Shown here piece after piece: positions 43,891 to 52,459 of a stretch of DNA of 64,000 nt. Source of the stretch: Alcanivorax sp. S6407 (lineage in GTDB: Bacteria > Pseudomonadota > Gammaproteobacteria > Pseudomonadales > Alcanivoracaceae); assembly GCF_023016115.1 (NCBI RefSeq), contig NZ_JALKBH010000003.1, positions 186,001 through 250,000 of the forward strand. The letters are read 5' to 3'. The translations under genes and the position numbers were made by a program. A model generated the notes under the pieces. The model was not told the origin of the DNA, did not search any database, and was given only the letters and a program-made list of their open reading frames with translations. The number at the start of each line of letters is the position of its first letter. Positions within the stretch are counted from its first letter, which is position 1.

Positions 43891-44238
43891 TCAAGGCGCA
43901 ACCGCATCACCAGACTGTCCAGGCTCGCCGACCTCCCTGGCCAGACAATCCTGCTGACTGTACCAGCTCCCGTAGGTCACCTGACGATAAGCGGAATAAG
44001 GCACCACAACCGTATCCACCACCAGACTCAACGGCAGATCCACCAGGCAGAAAAAGCCCGCATTTTCTGCAGGAAGACAATAGAGATCGAATACCAGGCC
44101 ACTATAGATATTGGGAATGGTCTTGCCATCCCCACACCCCACCCCGGCATCCGTGTAGGCATCATGAGTTTGCGTATAAATGCTGGCACAGCCACCCAGC
44201 AGCAGCGACAGGCAAAGCCAGCAGGCGCGCTTGATCAT
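43891..44238 (-). CDS. YceK/YidQ family lipoprotein
   Basis: A 115-residue lipoprotein with lipobox LLLGGC and the family core: YSGLVFDLYC, LVDLPLSLVVDTVVVPYSA. GAGG precedes the ATG. Members are small outer-membrane-associated lipoproteins with no firm function. It lies 20 bases upstream of the small membrane protein gene and is probably co-transcribed. Confidence 0.9.
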   Translation of the reverse strand: MIKRACWLCLSLLLGGCASIYTQTHDAYTDAGVGCGDGKTIPNIYSGLVFDLYCLPAENAGFFCLVDLPLSLVVDTVVVPYSAYRQVTYGSWYSQQDCLAREVGEPGQSGDAVAP

Positions 44239-44372
44239 CGGGACCTCAAACAGGGTAATGTGGCGGGCACAGGATCAAACGTCATCAAGTCACCACATAG
44301 TGATATAGAGCGCTTTTGGGTAGGGGAAAGCAAGATGGGAGAGAGGAAGGTGACTGGGGCGGTAATCACCCC

Positions 44373-44420
44373 ATTTAACGCCGCATTCAGCGGCTAGTCC
44401 GCTGCAATGCATTGTTAGGC
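44373..44420 (-). other. attC recombination site of an integron-type gene cassette
   Basis: On the minus strand it begins GCCTAAC (R'' type, RYYYAAC) and ends GTTAAAT (R' type, GTTRRRY). Between them imperfect arms pair (GCATT.. CAGCGG with CCGCTG..AATGC), with an extrahelical base and a 3-base tip. At 48 bases it is short for an attC but has all parts. The cassette gene's stop lies inside it, at 44387. Confidence 0.75.
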
Positions 44421-45061
44421 ATTTCTATGCTGGTTGAAATGATATGGAAATCACCACCATCAATTTTGTATAACTCATGTTTGGGGTCATAAAACAGGTT
44501 TAATGTTCCAATTTCACAATTCAAAAATTCATTACCCAACAACTGACCAAGCCTTTTCAACTTCCCATTTTTGGTAAGTTGCGAGCGATTGCCACCGGCT
44601 AGAACTACGTCGTTTGCCATGCAGGCTTTGTAACCTGAATTATTAAAGTCAACCACTATGCCACCAGGTGTAAAACGCTCCATATCTTTGGCTTGGCCAG
44701 AAAGTTTTCTGTTCGTACCTTTCCAGTTCTTCTTCGATTGAAAGGGTAAACCTTTGGAGCGGATGACATTCCCGTTGCTATCAAAAATCTTAATCTGAAA
44801 TATTCCGTCAGACCCATATAAACGTTCAGGAGCGTTTTTTCCGCGACCTCTGAGTTTCGTATATCCGATATCAACCGTATACATCCCTTCTGGAGTTGAA
44901 AACACTTGGTTTCTAGGCATCGCTATGGCTTGACCAAATGCTCCTGTCAATGCGTCCTCATCTCCATAGTTCATATCGAATGTACTTTCAGCGTCTGATA
45001 CGGCGGCCAAATACCTATCTCTGAGCGTATCGATTACCAAGTCTGGAAGTATGTCTCTCAT
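44387..45061 (-). CDS. Integron-cassette hypothetical protein
   Basis: A 224-residue soluble protein of low GC compared with its neighbours and no family I recognise. It contains many Gly/Asn turns ([39 protein letters not shown]). The C-terminus NNALQRTSR is read from the attC, as in many cassette genes. The ATG lies five bases after GTTAGGC (45072-45066), the leading core site. There is no ribosome binding site and no integrase nearby. Clear horizontal acquisition. Confidence 0.75.
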   Translation of the reverse strand: MRDILPDLVIDTLRDRYLAAVSDAESTFDMNYGDEDALTGAFGQAIAMPRNQVFSTPEGMYTVDIGYTKLRGRGKNAPERLYGSDGIFQIKIFDSNGNVIRSKGLPFQSKKNWKGTNRKLSGQAKDMERFTPGGIVVDFNNSGYKACMANDVVLAGGNRSQLTKNGKLKRLGQLLGNEFLNCEIGTLNLFYDPKHELYKIDGGDFHIISTSIEMPNNALQRTSR

Positions 45062-45072
45062 AATTGCCTAAC

Positions 45073-45400
45073 AGTTTATTCAATTGCAGATACGATATAA
45101 CACTTTGCTGTATATCCCCAATCAATCCCCATCCAAGAACCACATCAAATCATTTACCAATCAGTGAGTTACACCACAAGCAGGAATCAGTCTCAACAGA
45201 CTTTTCTTGCACTTGCGTGTTGAACGGGAATTTTTAATCGGACTTTTCTTGCATCTATTGTTTTGAAAAATCAATTTAACTCAATCACTTACAAAAATAT
45301 GTAAGCCATATCTTACAGATTCAACTTGCGCGCGGGTGAAAACAGCCACGAGGTATCGCTTGCAGCGGTATGGAGAGAGACGGTATCTACAGCAACCCTT
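45073..45400. other. AT-rich intergenic stretch upstream of the cassette
   Basis: This region is much AT-richer than the window and holds no convincing gene. A second attC or an attI could be expected next to 45072; I could not recognise a folded site there, only the core GTTAGGC. Confidence 0.5.
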
Positions 45401-45752
45401 AGCGTTTGCGCGAGAAAAGTACGCCAATGCCATCAGCACGGCATATCCCCGTTAGAGTGAGTCGAGGAACGCAGCCCTGTGACGGCGTAGAGCAAAAAAC
45501 CTGTCTGAGCGGAGCGTGTCTTTTTTGCGTCCGTCACAGGGTGAGTACCGCAGTGTGCCTGCGGAGCAGGCCGAACGGAGTCGGGGCGCGGGGGAGTCCA
45601 GAGGGGTGTCGCGTTACACCCCTTTGGGCCCGTCCGGCGAGGACAAGCACGTGTCATAGTGCGATGACAGATCAGCAGATGCCGGATCACCCAGGTGGGG
45701 ACCAACATCACCGCTGGTTCGCTCCTCAAGAGGAGCTCCTACAGAAATTCTC
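45401..45752. repeat. Structured tandem repeat, copy 1 (about 352 bp)
   Basis: Shares most of its sequence with copy 2, 352 bp downstream. Contains a long hairpin (CCCTGTGACGG ... CCGTCACAGGG, bracketing a nested GCAAAAAA/TTTTTTGC pair), the stem AGGGGTGT/ACACCCCT at 45602-45623, and the end hairpin GCTCCTC-AA-GAGGAGC near 45720. No coding frame is conserved between copies. Confidence 0.85.
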
Positions 45753-46104
45753 ACCGTTTGCGCGAAAAAAGATCGCCAATGCCAGCAGCACGGCATATCC
45801 CCGTTAGAGTGAGTCGAGGAACGCAGCCCTGTGACGGCGCAGAGCAAAAAACCTGTCTGAGCGGAGCGAGTCTTTTTTGCGTCCGTCACAGGGCGAGTAC
45901 CGGAGTGTGCCTGCGGAGCAGGCCGAACGGAGTCGGGGTGGCGGGGAGTCCAGAGGGGGAGCCAGTTCCCCCTTTGGGCCCGTCCGGCGAGGACACGCAC
46001 ATGTCAGAGTGCGATGGCATATCAGCAGATGCCGAGTCACTCAAGCGGGAACCACAATCGCAGCAGGTTCGCACCTCCAGAGGTGCTCCTACAGCAACCA
46101 GATA
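45753..46104. repeat. Structured tandem repeat, copy 2
   Basis: Second copy. The stem matching 45602-45623 is here AGGGGGA/TCCCCCT (45954-45973), and the end hairpin is GCACCTC-CA-GAGGTGC. Both differ from copy 1 by compensating changes, so base-pairing rather than sequence is kept. Confidence 0.85.
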
Positions 46105-46122
46105 GCCTCGTGGAAACAGGGA

Positions 46123-46155
46123 GGAGCTGCACCTTCGAATTAGCGGTGCAGCTCC
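46123..46155 (-). terminator. Probable terminator of the desaturase gene
   Basis: A perfect 11-bp stem GGAGCTGCACC/GGTGCAGCTCC with an 11-base loop, nine bases after the stop codon. The T-tract is weak. Confidence 0.6.
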
Positions 46156-46163
46156 AAGCGAGA

Positions 46164-47294
46164 TCAGCCTGCCGCGTTGGCAGTGTTGCCGTTTATGGCT
46201 TCGCCATCCTTACTCCACCGATTGGCCCGCCGGAAAGTCTGCAAGTCATTAAACCGCACCCCCGCCTCACGCATCACTTCATGGGCCCGCTTCATGGTCA
46301 TCTGCCGAACCCAGAAAGGTTCACGCACCACGAAGTGATGAATGCCATGGGTCTTGCCTACGTTGAAGCTGAACAGCTGTAGCGGGAACAGGAACCAGGC
46401 ATCCAGCACCTGGGTTTCCTGGATCAGGTTGCCGCGCTGCACATCGCCGAAGTAATGCATGTTGCTGCTCAGGAAGTTGAGGCAGAACGTGCGCAGGATA
46501 TTCGGCGCCACCCAGACCACGATGGCCACGTTGATCCAGCTCATCACCTGCAGGGTGGTAGCAGACCATTGCGGCGCGAACAGTGCGTTGCCGAGATGGA
46601 AACCGAGGAACAGGTACCAGGCACTCCAGCTGAGAATACCCAGCGGGAACAGGGCGCCGCCCACGTAACCCACATACCACAGTTTCTGCCGCCAGCCGGG
46701 TTGCGCCAGGGTGTGCATGGCGATGGCGAAAGGGAGATCGGCGAGCATGATCAATCGCAGGATGCCCCACTTCTGGCCATTGGTGATGGCGCGCTCTTCG
46801 ATATCTTCTTCCTGGCCGGAGTTCTGGTGATGGTTCAGGTGTGCCGAGCGGCGCAGCCAGGGGCGCACCGTGGTGGGCCTGGCGATCAGACCCAACGCCA
46901 GCATCAGGTGATGGGCCCAGGGCGTTTTGCGAAAGTACATCCAGTGAATCAGGTCGTGTTCCAGTTCGTGGATGACGGCGGCCAGTACCGCATTGATCAT
47001 CAGTGCCGCCCAGCCGGGCATGACACCCTGCACATAGGCCCAGGCCGTGGCAGCCATGCCCGCGAGGGACAACAGCATGATCAGTGCGCTGATGGCGCTT
47101 TCGTATTTGCGTTGCAGGAAGGGATATTTGCCGCGCAGGCGATCGCCCTCTTTCATGATCTCCTGACGCACGTAATGGGCCTGGCGGGCATGTTCAGGGG
47201 CATCAGCCCGGTTACTGAATCTGGCCGTGGCGGCCAGCTGGACAGCCTGTGCCGGCTGTTCGTTCACTGCGTTGCTCGACTCGATAGTCGCCAT
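46164..47294 (-). CDS. Membrane fatty acid desaturase
   Basis: A 376-residue membrane di-iron protein. Histidine boxes: HELEHDLIH (~residue 148), HLNHH, and HGIHHFVV near the C-terminus. Two hydrophobic hairpins lie around LIMLLSLAGMAATAWAYV and GVMPGWAALMINAVLAAVIH. The ATG at 47294 has GAGAAG upstream. The class adds cis double bonds to acyl chains; the exact position is unknown. It is divergent from the MpaB-family gene. Confidence 0.9.
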   Translation of the reverse strand: MATIESSNAVNEQPAQAVQLAATARFSNRADAPEHARQAHYVRQEIMKEGDRLRGKYPFLQRKYESAISALIMLLSLAGMAATAWAYVQGVMPGWAALMINAVLAAVIHELEHDLIHWMYFRKTPWAHHLMLALGLIARPTTVRPWLRRSAHLNHHQNSGQEEDIEERAITNGQKWGILRLIMLADLPFAIAMHTLAQPGWRQKLWYVGYVGGALFPLGILSWSAWYLFLGFHLGNALFAPQWSATTLQVMSWINVAIVVWVAPNILRTFCLNFLSSNMHYFGDVQRGNLIQETQVLDAWFLFPLQLFSFNVGKTHGIHHFVVREPFWVRQMTMKRAHEVMREAGVRFNDLQTFRRANRWSKDGEAINGNTANAAG

Positions 47295-47766
47295 GAAACT
47301 TCTCCATGTTTTCACATCTGGGTGAACACGGACACGCAGCAGCCGATGCTGCGAACGCCATCCGGTTCGCGGCAGGGGGAAGTCGGCTTTCTTGTGGCGG
47401 CGTACTATCGATGACGGGTTTTCATGGACGCAAGCTAGACATTGTCATCAGGTAGCCAGTATTAATTGCTCGAGCGAGCAGGTTCTGATCGCCCGGGACT
47501 TATACCCTTGGCTAATCATTATTTGCATATATGAAGAGATTTCACTGGCAGAAAATTACCGATCCTGACCTTTATGCCAAAAAATGCACTTTGAGGTTTT
47601 ACCTGTATACCTTTTCGCATTTTATTGTGCTGAAACGTGATCCTGTGCCGCCCTTGAGTGAACAACAATCTTCCATCTGTCACTTGTTTGAACGCTTGTG
47701 CCAAGCCCAGAATGAGACATACTCTTTTTTAAGTCTCACTGCGTACAAGGCAGAAGGAGCGCACAC
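47295..47766. other. Divergent promoter region, desaturase / MpaB-family gene
   Basis: No gene I trust is here. A frame from 47531 overlaps the MpaB-family gene and has no support. At 47467-47480 is a TGCTC-GAGC-GAGCA dyad, a possible operator. Confidence 0.5.
47467..47480. promoter_or_regulatory. Candidate operator dyad
   Basis: TGCTCGAGCGAGCA, a symmetric site between two divergent lipid-related genes. There is no consensus to attach it to. Confidence 0.25.
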
Positions 47767-48654
47767 ATGGCGACTGCATCCAATAACAAAGCCGACCCCC
47801 TTGCTCTTGGGCCTGACTCTCTGGCCTGGGTCCATGCCGGTGACAATCTTCAGTTGCTGATGGCAGGCACCACCCTGCTGTTGCAAGTATCACACCCGGT
47901 CGTGGGCGCCGGTGTGGGCGATCACTCCGTGTTCAAGAAAGACCCCTGGGGGCGCTTGAAGCGCACCATGGAATGGGGACAGCGCCTGATGTATGGCGGA
48001 GAGACCGGCTCGATCCAGGCTGGCAAGGATCTGCGCGAATTGCATCGCGGTATCAAGGGTGCCGACGACAAGGGCCGCAAGTACTTCGCGCTTGACCCGG
48101 AAGCCTATGCCTGGGTGCACATGACCACGTACTACAGCATGATCACCACCCAACGCCTGTTCGGCGACAAGCCCTTCACGGCCAGCGAGGAAGCCCAGCT
48201 GTTGCAGGAATGGGTGCAGCAGGGACGGGTACTGGGTATTCGTGATCAGGATATGCCCCACTCCGTTCCCGAGTTCTGGGACTACTTCAACAACATGGTG
48301 GAAAACCGGCTGGAGAATACCGATACCGCCCGCTATCTGCTGGAGGTGAGCCTGAGCCGGGTGAAAAAACCGCCGCAGTTGTCACTGTTACCTGACTGGC
48401 TGTGGAGTCGCATATATCGACAGCTTGGCAAGAGCGCCAAGCTGACCACCTACGCCACCCTGCCGCCGGCCCTGCGCAAGAAGTTCCATGTGCACTGGAC
48501 CGGCCGTCTGGCCCGCCGTTTTGAACGCAAGCGCCGGGCAATTCGCAACCTGGCCAAACTGGTTCCACCGAAAACACGCTACCTGCCACCGGCCTACCTG
48601 GCGGTGACGGGTCAGATTGACCGTTTCCAGCCGGTGATTCGCGAAGCCGCTTAG
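47767..48654 (+). CDS. Oxygenase MpaB family (DUF2236) protein
   Basis: A 295-residue helical protein. AGAAGGAGC precedes the ATG. The sequence has the DUF2236 features: LLLQVSHPVVGAGVGDHS, DPWGRLKRTMEW, and AWVHMTTYYSMITTQ, with conserved histidines. Members (latex-clearing protein, MpaB) are b-type haem oxygenases that cleave terpenoid or rubber chains. The substrate here is unknown; a role with the divergent desaturase is possible. Confidence 0.88.
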   Translation: MATASNNKADPLALGPDSLAWVHAGDNLQLLMAGTTLLLQVSHPVVGAGVGDHSVFKKDPWGRLKRTMEWGQRLMYGGETGSIQAGKDLRELHRGIKGADDKGRKYFALDPEAYAWVHMTTYYSMITTQRLFGDKPFTASEEAQLLQEWVQQGRVLGIRDQDMPHSVPEFWDYFNNMVENRLENTDTARYLLEVSLSRVKKPPQLSLLPDWLWSRIYRQLGKSAKLTTYATLPPALRKKFHVHWTGRLARRFERKRRAIRNLAKLVPPKTRYLPPAYLAVTGQIDRFQPVIREAA

Positions 48655-48682
48655 GATAAAAGAGGGGTTTTACCACAGAGGT

Positions 48683-48776
48683 ACGAGAAACGAGTTTCGA
48701 GTTTCGAGTTTCGAAAAGCGAAAACCCTAAAAGTTAAGCAGGTTTGGATTTTCGGAACTCGCTTCTCGCAACTCGT
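48683..48776. repeat. Inverted heptad-array element (ACGAGTT type)
   Basis: Left at 48683-48717: ACGAGAA, ACGAGTT, TCGAGTT, TCGAGTT, TCGAAAA. Right at 48756-48776: AACTCGC, TTCTCGC, AACTCGT. Preceded by a TTTTACCACAGAGG element. Confidence 0.8.
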
Positions 48777-48858
48777 ACCTTGTCTCTCGCCTTTTCAGGC
48801 ATACCCTGACGAGCACAGAGAACTCCTGCAGCAGCGCTGTAGAAAGAGGATCTTTGCG

Positions 48859-49863
48859 TCAGGCATCAGGCTCAATCACAAACCGCATCACACCGATGAT
48901 CTGATTGTCTTCGGTGCGCACTTCCACTCGCCAGTGACCCGCCGAGGGTACCGGAATGTGCTTCTTGTGCGACCAGGTGCGGAAGCCGGAGTCACGACCG
49001 CCATAGACCTTCAGCGGAATACGGTCTATCAGTTCGCCATTCTGGAACCAGTAGTGGTAAACCTTCTGCCCCAGCCCCAACGGCGCCTTGATGGCCGTGT
49101 AGGCATACAACCCGTCCTCAACTTCCGTTGCGCCAAAGACTTCGCCGGTCACCAGTGGCTTGCGTTCTGCACGATTGAACGACAGCGCCATGGCGCGATC
49201 CTGCAGGGATAACGTCAGCGGAGGAACCAGGGGTGACAACCAACGGGGCGACAGGGCGATCACCACAGACACAACGACCAGAGCGAGCCAGCGAAACCAT
49301 TTCCGTGGGCCGCCAAAGCGCCAGAAGCTGGGCAAGGCAAACAGGGCCGTGAGCCAGCCGGCCCAGGTCAGTGCGGTATCGGTTTGCCAGTGAAAAATCA
49401 GCGGAAGCAATACCAGCAGGGCAACAAACAAGGCCCAGGCGTGAAATCCGAAATACAGTGCCCGGTGCCGCGCCAGCCAGAAGTAGATCGGATCAATAAT
49501 GCTCATCAGGGCGGCACTGATCACCAGGGTGGTGAAAAGGATGTATTCCGCTCCGCCTGACCATTGCAACAACACAAACGGCAGGCTGAAAAAGAAAGCC
49601 TCCTGATGCACCGCTTGCAGCATCAACTTGAGCAACCCTTGCGAAACCCCTTCCATGGCAGTACCGGCAAAGCGCCGCTGCCACAGCCCTTCGGTCAGCA
49701 GCAACAACCAGCTGAGCAGCAGAAACCCGGTCAGCACCGCCGCCAGCCAGGGCTGACGCTCTACAAGAAAATAACTGCCCAGGCCGAGCCCAAAGCTGAC
49801 CACCGCCCACAGGTGGCGGATGCGGTATAGCGCGTCGGTGAGGGTTTGCAGGGCCAGCGGCAA
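48859..49863 (-). CDS. DUF5924/DUF2914 membrane protein
   Basis: A 334-residue protein starting at TTG after GGAG. Residues 1-210 have about seven hydrophobic segments. The C-terminal ~110 residues form a DUF2914 domain: KVYHYWFQNGELIDRIPLKVYGGRDSGFRTWS, then GHWRVEVRTEDNQIIG. The family is uncharacterised. It seems monocistronic, flanked by repeats. Confidence 0.85.
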   Translation of the reverse strand: MPLALQTLTDALYRIRHLWAVVSFGLGLGSYFLVERQPWLAAVLTGFLLLSWLLLLTEGLWQRRFAGTAMEGVSQGLLKLMLQAVHQEAFFFSLPFVLLQWSGGAEYILFTTLVISAALMSIIDPIYFWLARHRALYFGFHAWALFVALLVLLPLIFHWQTDTALTWAGWLTALFALPSFWRFGGPRKWFRWLALVVVSVVIALSPRWLSPLVPPLTLSLQDRAMALSFNRAERKPLVTGEVFGATEVEDGLYAYTAIKAPLGLGQKVYHYWFQNGELIDRIPLKVYGGRDSGFRTWSHKKHIPVPSAGHWRVEVRTEDNQIIGVMRFVIEPDA

Positions 49864-50388
49864 GGAAGTTCTCCGTTTTCAGATAACGGTTTGAGGGTGG
49901 TTAACGGTGCGGGTTCCGAAGCTGGCAGGAATTTTAGGAGGATTTACAAAGACGCGATGTGTCAGAGTTGTTATAGCCGCGATTGCTTGCTCATCTTGTG
50001 TGGCTTTTGACTTCTTTGACTTTCCTCATAGCTCGTAACCCATGGCTCCATCGTTCAACAACCGGAATCTCGCACAAGATTCATTTCCGTAGGGCGGAAA
50101 TCGGCGGAAGCCGATCTCCGCCGCCACACACCCAATGGTGGAGATGGGCCCACGTCCATTTCCACCCTGCGAGGAGGTAAAACCGAAAAAGCATTTTTAC
50201 CACAGAGAACACCGAGTTCACCGAGGAAACACATCGCCCCTCTGGCGCTGTGCCTGCCTTCTCGCGGTGGAACCACCGCTCCCACAAAAGCAGCCCCGTT
50301 ACGAGTGGCGATTGCCAGAAGGTGGTTTTCCCGGAGTTGCGTGTTGCATGTTGCGTGCGCCCTGATGCGGCCGGAGCGGGCACAAACA
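49864..50388. other. Repeat-rich intergenic region
   Basis: No gene is seen. It contains the second 82-bp inverted element (50089-50170), a TTTTTACCACAGAGAACACC element at 50194-50226, a GCGGTGGAACCACCGCTCCC hairpin at about 50264, and GCGTGTTGCATGTTGCGTG heptads at about 50339. Confidence 0.7.
50089..50170. repeat. 82-bp inverted element, copy B
   Basis: Exactly 82 bp like 29952-30033. The left end GTAGGGCGGAAAT is identical; the right end (ATTTCCACCCTGC) has two changes. Internal sequence is diverged but the hairpins are kept. Confidence 0.85.
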
Positions 50389-50415
50389 AAAACGCCCCGC
50401 AGTGCGGGGCGTTTT
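50389..50415 (-). terminator. Terminator after tRNA-Ser
   Basis: AAAACGCCCCGC/GCGGGGCGTTTT around AGT, with a T-rich end on the minus strand. Confidence 0.85.
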
Positions 50416-50422
50416 CAGAATA

Positions 50423-50512
50423 TGGCGGAGAGGGCGGGATTCGAACCCGCGATACGGTAACCCGTATGGTTCCTTAGCAGGGAACTGGTTTCAGCCACTC
50501 ACCCACCTCTCC
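50423..50512 (-). tRNA. tRNA-Ser (anticodon GCT)
   Basis: A 90-base class II tRNA on the minus strand: acceptor GGAGAGG/CCTCTCC, anticodon loop CTGCTAA, long variable arm CCATACGGGTTACCGTATCG region, T-arm GGTTCGAATCC, CCA encoded. It lies downstream of csrA as in Pseudomonas. Confidence 0.97.
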
Positions 50513-50529
50513 GGAATGCGGTACTACTG

Positions 50530-50574
50530 GTGTCAGGAAAAATTGCACTCTTTGTTGGCGCTGTTTCCTGACAC
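50530..50574. other. Inverted repeat between csrA and tRNA-Ser
   Basis: A perfect 11-bp pair GTGTCAGGAAA/TTTCCTGACAC separated by 23 bases. It may be a csrA terminator without T-run, or a processing stem before the tRNA. Confidence 0.5.
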
Positions 50575-50618
50575 GCCGCGCATGATAACTACTTTACGGA
50601 GAAAATACAGCCCAAAAA

Positions 50619-50807
50619 TCAGGCAGACTCACTGTCTGATGATTTTTCGTGCTGAATACGCTGATAAATCTCTTCCCGGTGTACCGCAACCTCTTTCGGC
50701 GCGTTCACACCGATGCGTACCTGGTTACCTTTTACACCCAAAACGGTTACGGTGACTTCGTCACCCACCATCAGGGTCTCTCCGACTCGACGCGTAAGAA
50801 TAAGCAT
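50619..50807 (-). CDS. csrA: Carbon storage regulator CsrA/RsmA
   Basis: A 62-residue RNA-binding protein starting [18 protein letters not shown], with the basic C-terminal contact REEIYQRIQ. It binds GGA motifs in mRNA leaders. AGGAGGG lies before the ATG at 50807. A longer frame to 50846 is unlikely. Order alaS-lysC-csrA-tRNA-Ser is as in pseudomonads. Confidence 0.97.
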   Translation of the reverse strand: MLILTRRVGETLMVGDEVTVTVLGVKGNQVRIGVNAPKEVAVHREEIYQRIQHEKSSDSESA

Positions 50808-51072
50808 GATGATCCCTCCTGGGGTCCTTGTTGTCCGTGAGCGCAATCGTACCCGGGGCTAACGGGCTCCGTCTGGTGACGGTTTCCTTGGTCGGGACCA
50901 TTTGCCCACCCCTCGCACGAGGGCGGAAGTATGCCTGAATCCGATTCTCAAGTCTTGTCAGCGGCTGGGGCAAAACCTACCGGTCGTCGCCCTGATGATA
51001 CCGCGGACCCCTTCCAAAACCCTTGTTCAAAAGGCTGAAACCTGATGAACAAGGGCCAGGAGGGTTAGCCGA

Positions 51073-52299
51073 TCAGCCTTCCGGCTGATCCAGTTCGAAG
51101 GCGGAGTGCAGCGCGCGCACTGCCAGCTCCAGGTACTTCTCGGCGATAACCACAGATACCTTGATTTCAGAGGTGGAGATCATCTCAATGTTGACGCCTT
51201 CTTTGGCCAGGGTTTCGAACATCTTGGCAGCCACGCCAGCGTGGGAACGCATGCCGACACCCACCAGGGACACCTTGGCGATCTTGTCGTCACCGATGAT
51301 CTCCGGGGTACCCAGCTCATCTGAAGCATTGCGCAGGGCTTCCTGGGCGCGGTTGAAGTCGTTGCGGTGTACGGTGAAGGTAAAGTCGGCGGCGCCGTCC
51401 TTGCCCACGTTCTGCACGATCATGTCGACTTCAATGTTCTCTGCACTTACCGGACCGAGGATCTTGTAGGCGATGCCCGGAGTGTCCGGGGCGCCACGCA
51501 CGATGATCTTGGCTTCATCACGGGTAAAGGCAATTCCGGAGATTACCGGCTTTTCCATATCAACCTCGTCGTCGACGGTAATAAGTGTTCCAGGACCATC
51601 CTGGAAGCTTGACAGTACACGCAGCGGCACATTGTATTTGCCGGCGAATTCCACGGAGCGGATCTGCAGGACCTTGGAGCCCTGGCTGGCCATCTCCAGC
51701 ATTTCTTCAAAGGTGATGGTGCTCAGGCGGCGGGCGGTATCGACCACGCGGGGATCGGTGGTGTAAACGCCATCCACATCGGTATAAATCTGACACTCAT
51801 CTGCTTTCAGGGCTGCAGCCAGTGCCACCGCGGTGGTATCGGAACCGCCACGGCCCAGAGTGGTGATATTGCCTTCGGCATCGACCCCCTGGAAACCAGC
51901 CACCACCACCACCCGGCCAGCGTTGAGATCGGCGCGCATTTTCTTGTCGTCGATCTCTTCGATACGGGCTTTGGAGTAGGTGTTGTCGGTGCGCAACGGA
52001 ATCTGGGAGCCAGTATAGGAGCGCGCTCCCAGTCCCAGTTTCTGCAAAGCCATGGACAGCAGGGAAATGGTGACCTGCTCGCCGGTGGAGACCAGCACAT
52101 CCATTTCACGGGCCGGGGGGTTGTCGCTGATGCCTTTGGCCAGCTCGATCAGGCGATTGGTTTCACCGCTCATGGCGGAGACCACCACCACGACCTGATC
52201 ACCCCGTTTATGGAAGCCTGCTACCTTTTCGGCAACGGCTTGAATGCGTTCGACCGTACCCACTGAGGTACCGCCGTATTTCTGCACGATAAGAGCCAT
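51073..52299 (-). CDS. lysC: Aspartate kinase
   Basis: A 408-residue enzyme that phosphorylates aspartate, the first step to Lys, Thr and Met. Kinase motif KYGGTSVG at residue 7, then [16 protein letters not shown]. Two ACT domains form the C-terminal third ([30 protein letters not shown]), the feedback site. The ATG at 52299 is chosen; the 52332 start has no conserved extension. Lies between alaS and csrA. Confidence 0.96.
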   Translation of the reverse strand: MALIVQKYGGTSVGTVERIQAVAEKVAGFHKRGDQVVVVVSAMSGETNRLIELAKGISDNPPAREMDVLVSTGEQVTISLLSMALQKLGLGARSYTGSQIPLRTDNTYSKARIEEIDDKKMRADLNAGRVVVVAGFQGVDAEGNITTLGRGGSDTTAVALAAALKADECQIYTDVDGVYTTDPRVVDTARRLSTITFEEMLEMASQGSKVLQIRSVEFAGKYNVPLRVLSSFQDGPGTLITVDDEVDMEKPVISGIAFTRDEAKIIVRGAPDTPGIAYKILGPVSAENIEVDMIVQNVGKDGAADFTFTVHRNDFNRAQEALRNASDELGTPEIIGDDKIAKVSLVGVGMRSHAGVAAKMFETLAKEGVNIEMISTSEIKVSVVIAEKYLELAVRALHSAFELDQPEG

Positions 52300-52459
52300 A
52301 TAGTCGCTTTGTCTGCAAAAAAGAGCGCGCAACTATAGCAGAAACGCGCCCGGATTTCATGTTGGGGTGGTGTGGCGGCGCTGGCACGTGGCCATTACCG
52401 CCTGACAAAAAACCGCTAAAAATGGCGGAAATGCCCGGCACATCCGCCCTTCAGCCGGC

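Noticed and set aside
45401-46104. Short open frames in the tandem repeats (for example on both strands near 45406-45807)
   Set aside because: The frames are the same translated repeat in different phases and shift between copies; base-pairing, not codons, is conserved.
47531-47860. 109-residue frame upstream of the MpaB-family gene
   Set aside because: Overlaps the start of a well-supported gene in another frame, has no ribosome binding site, and composition is not protein-like in its second half.
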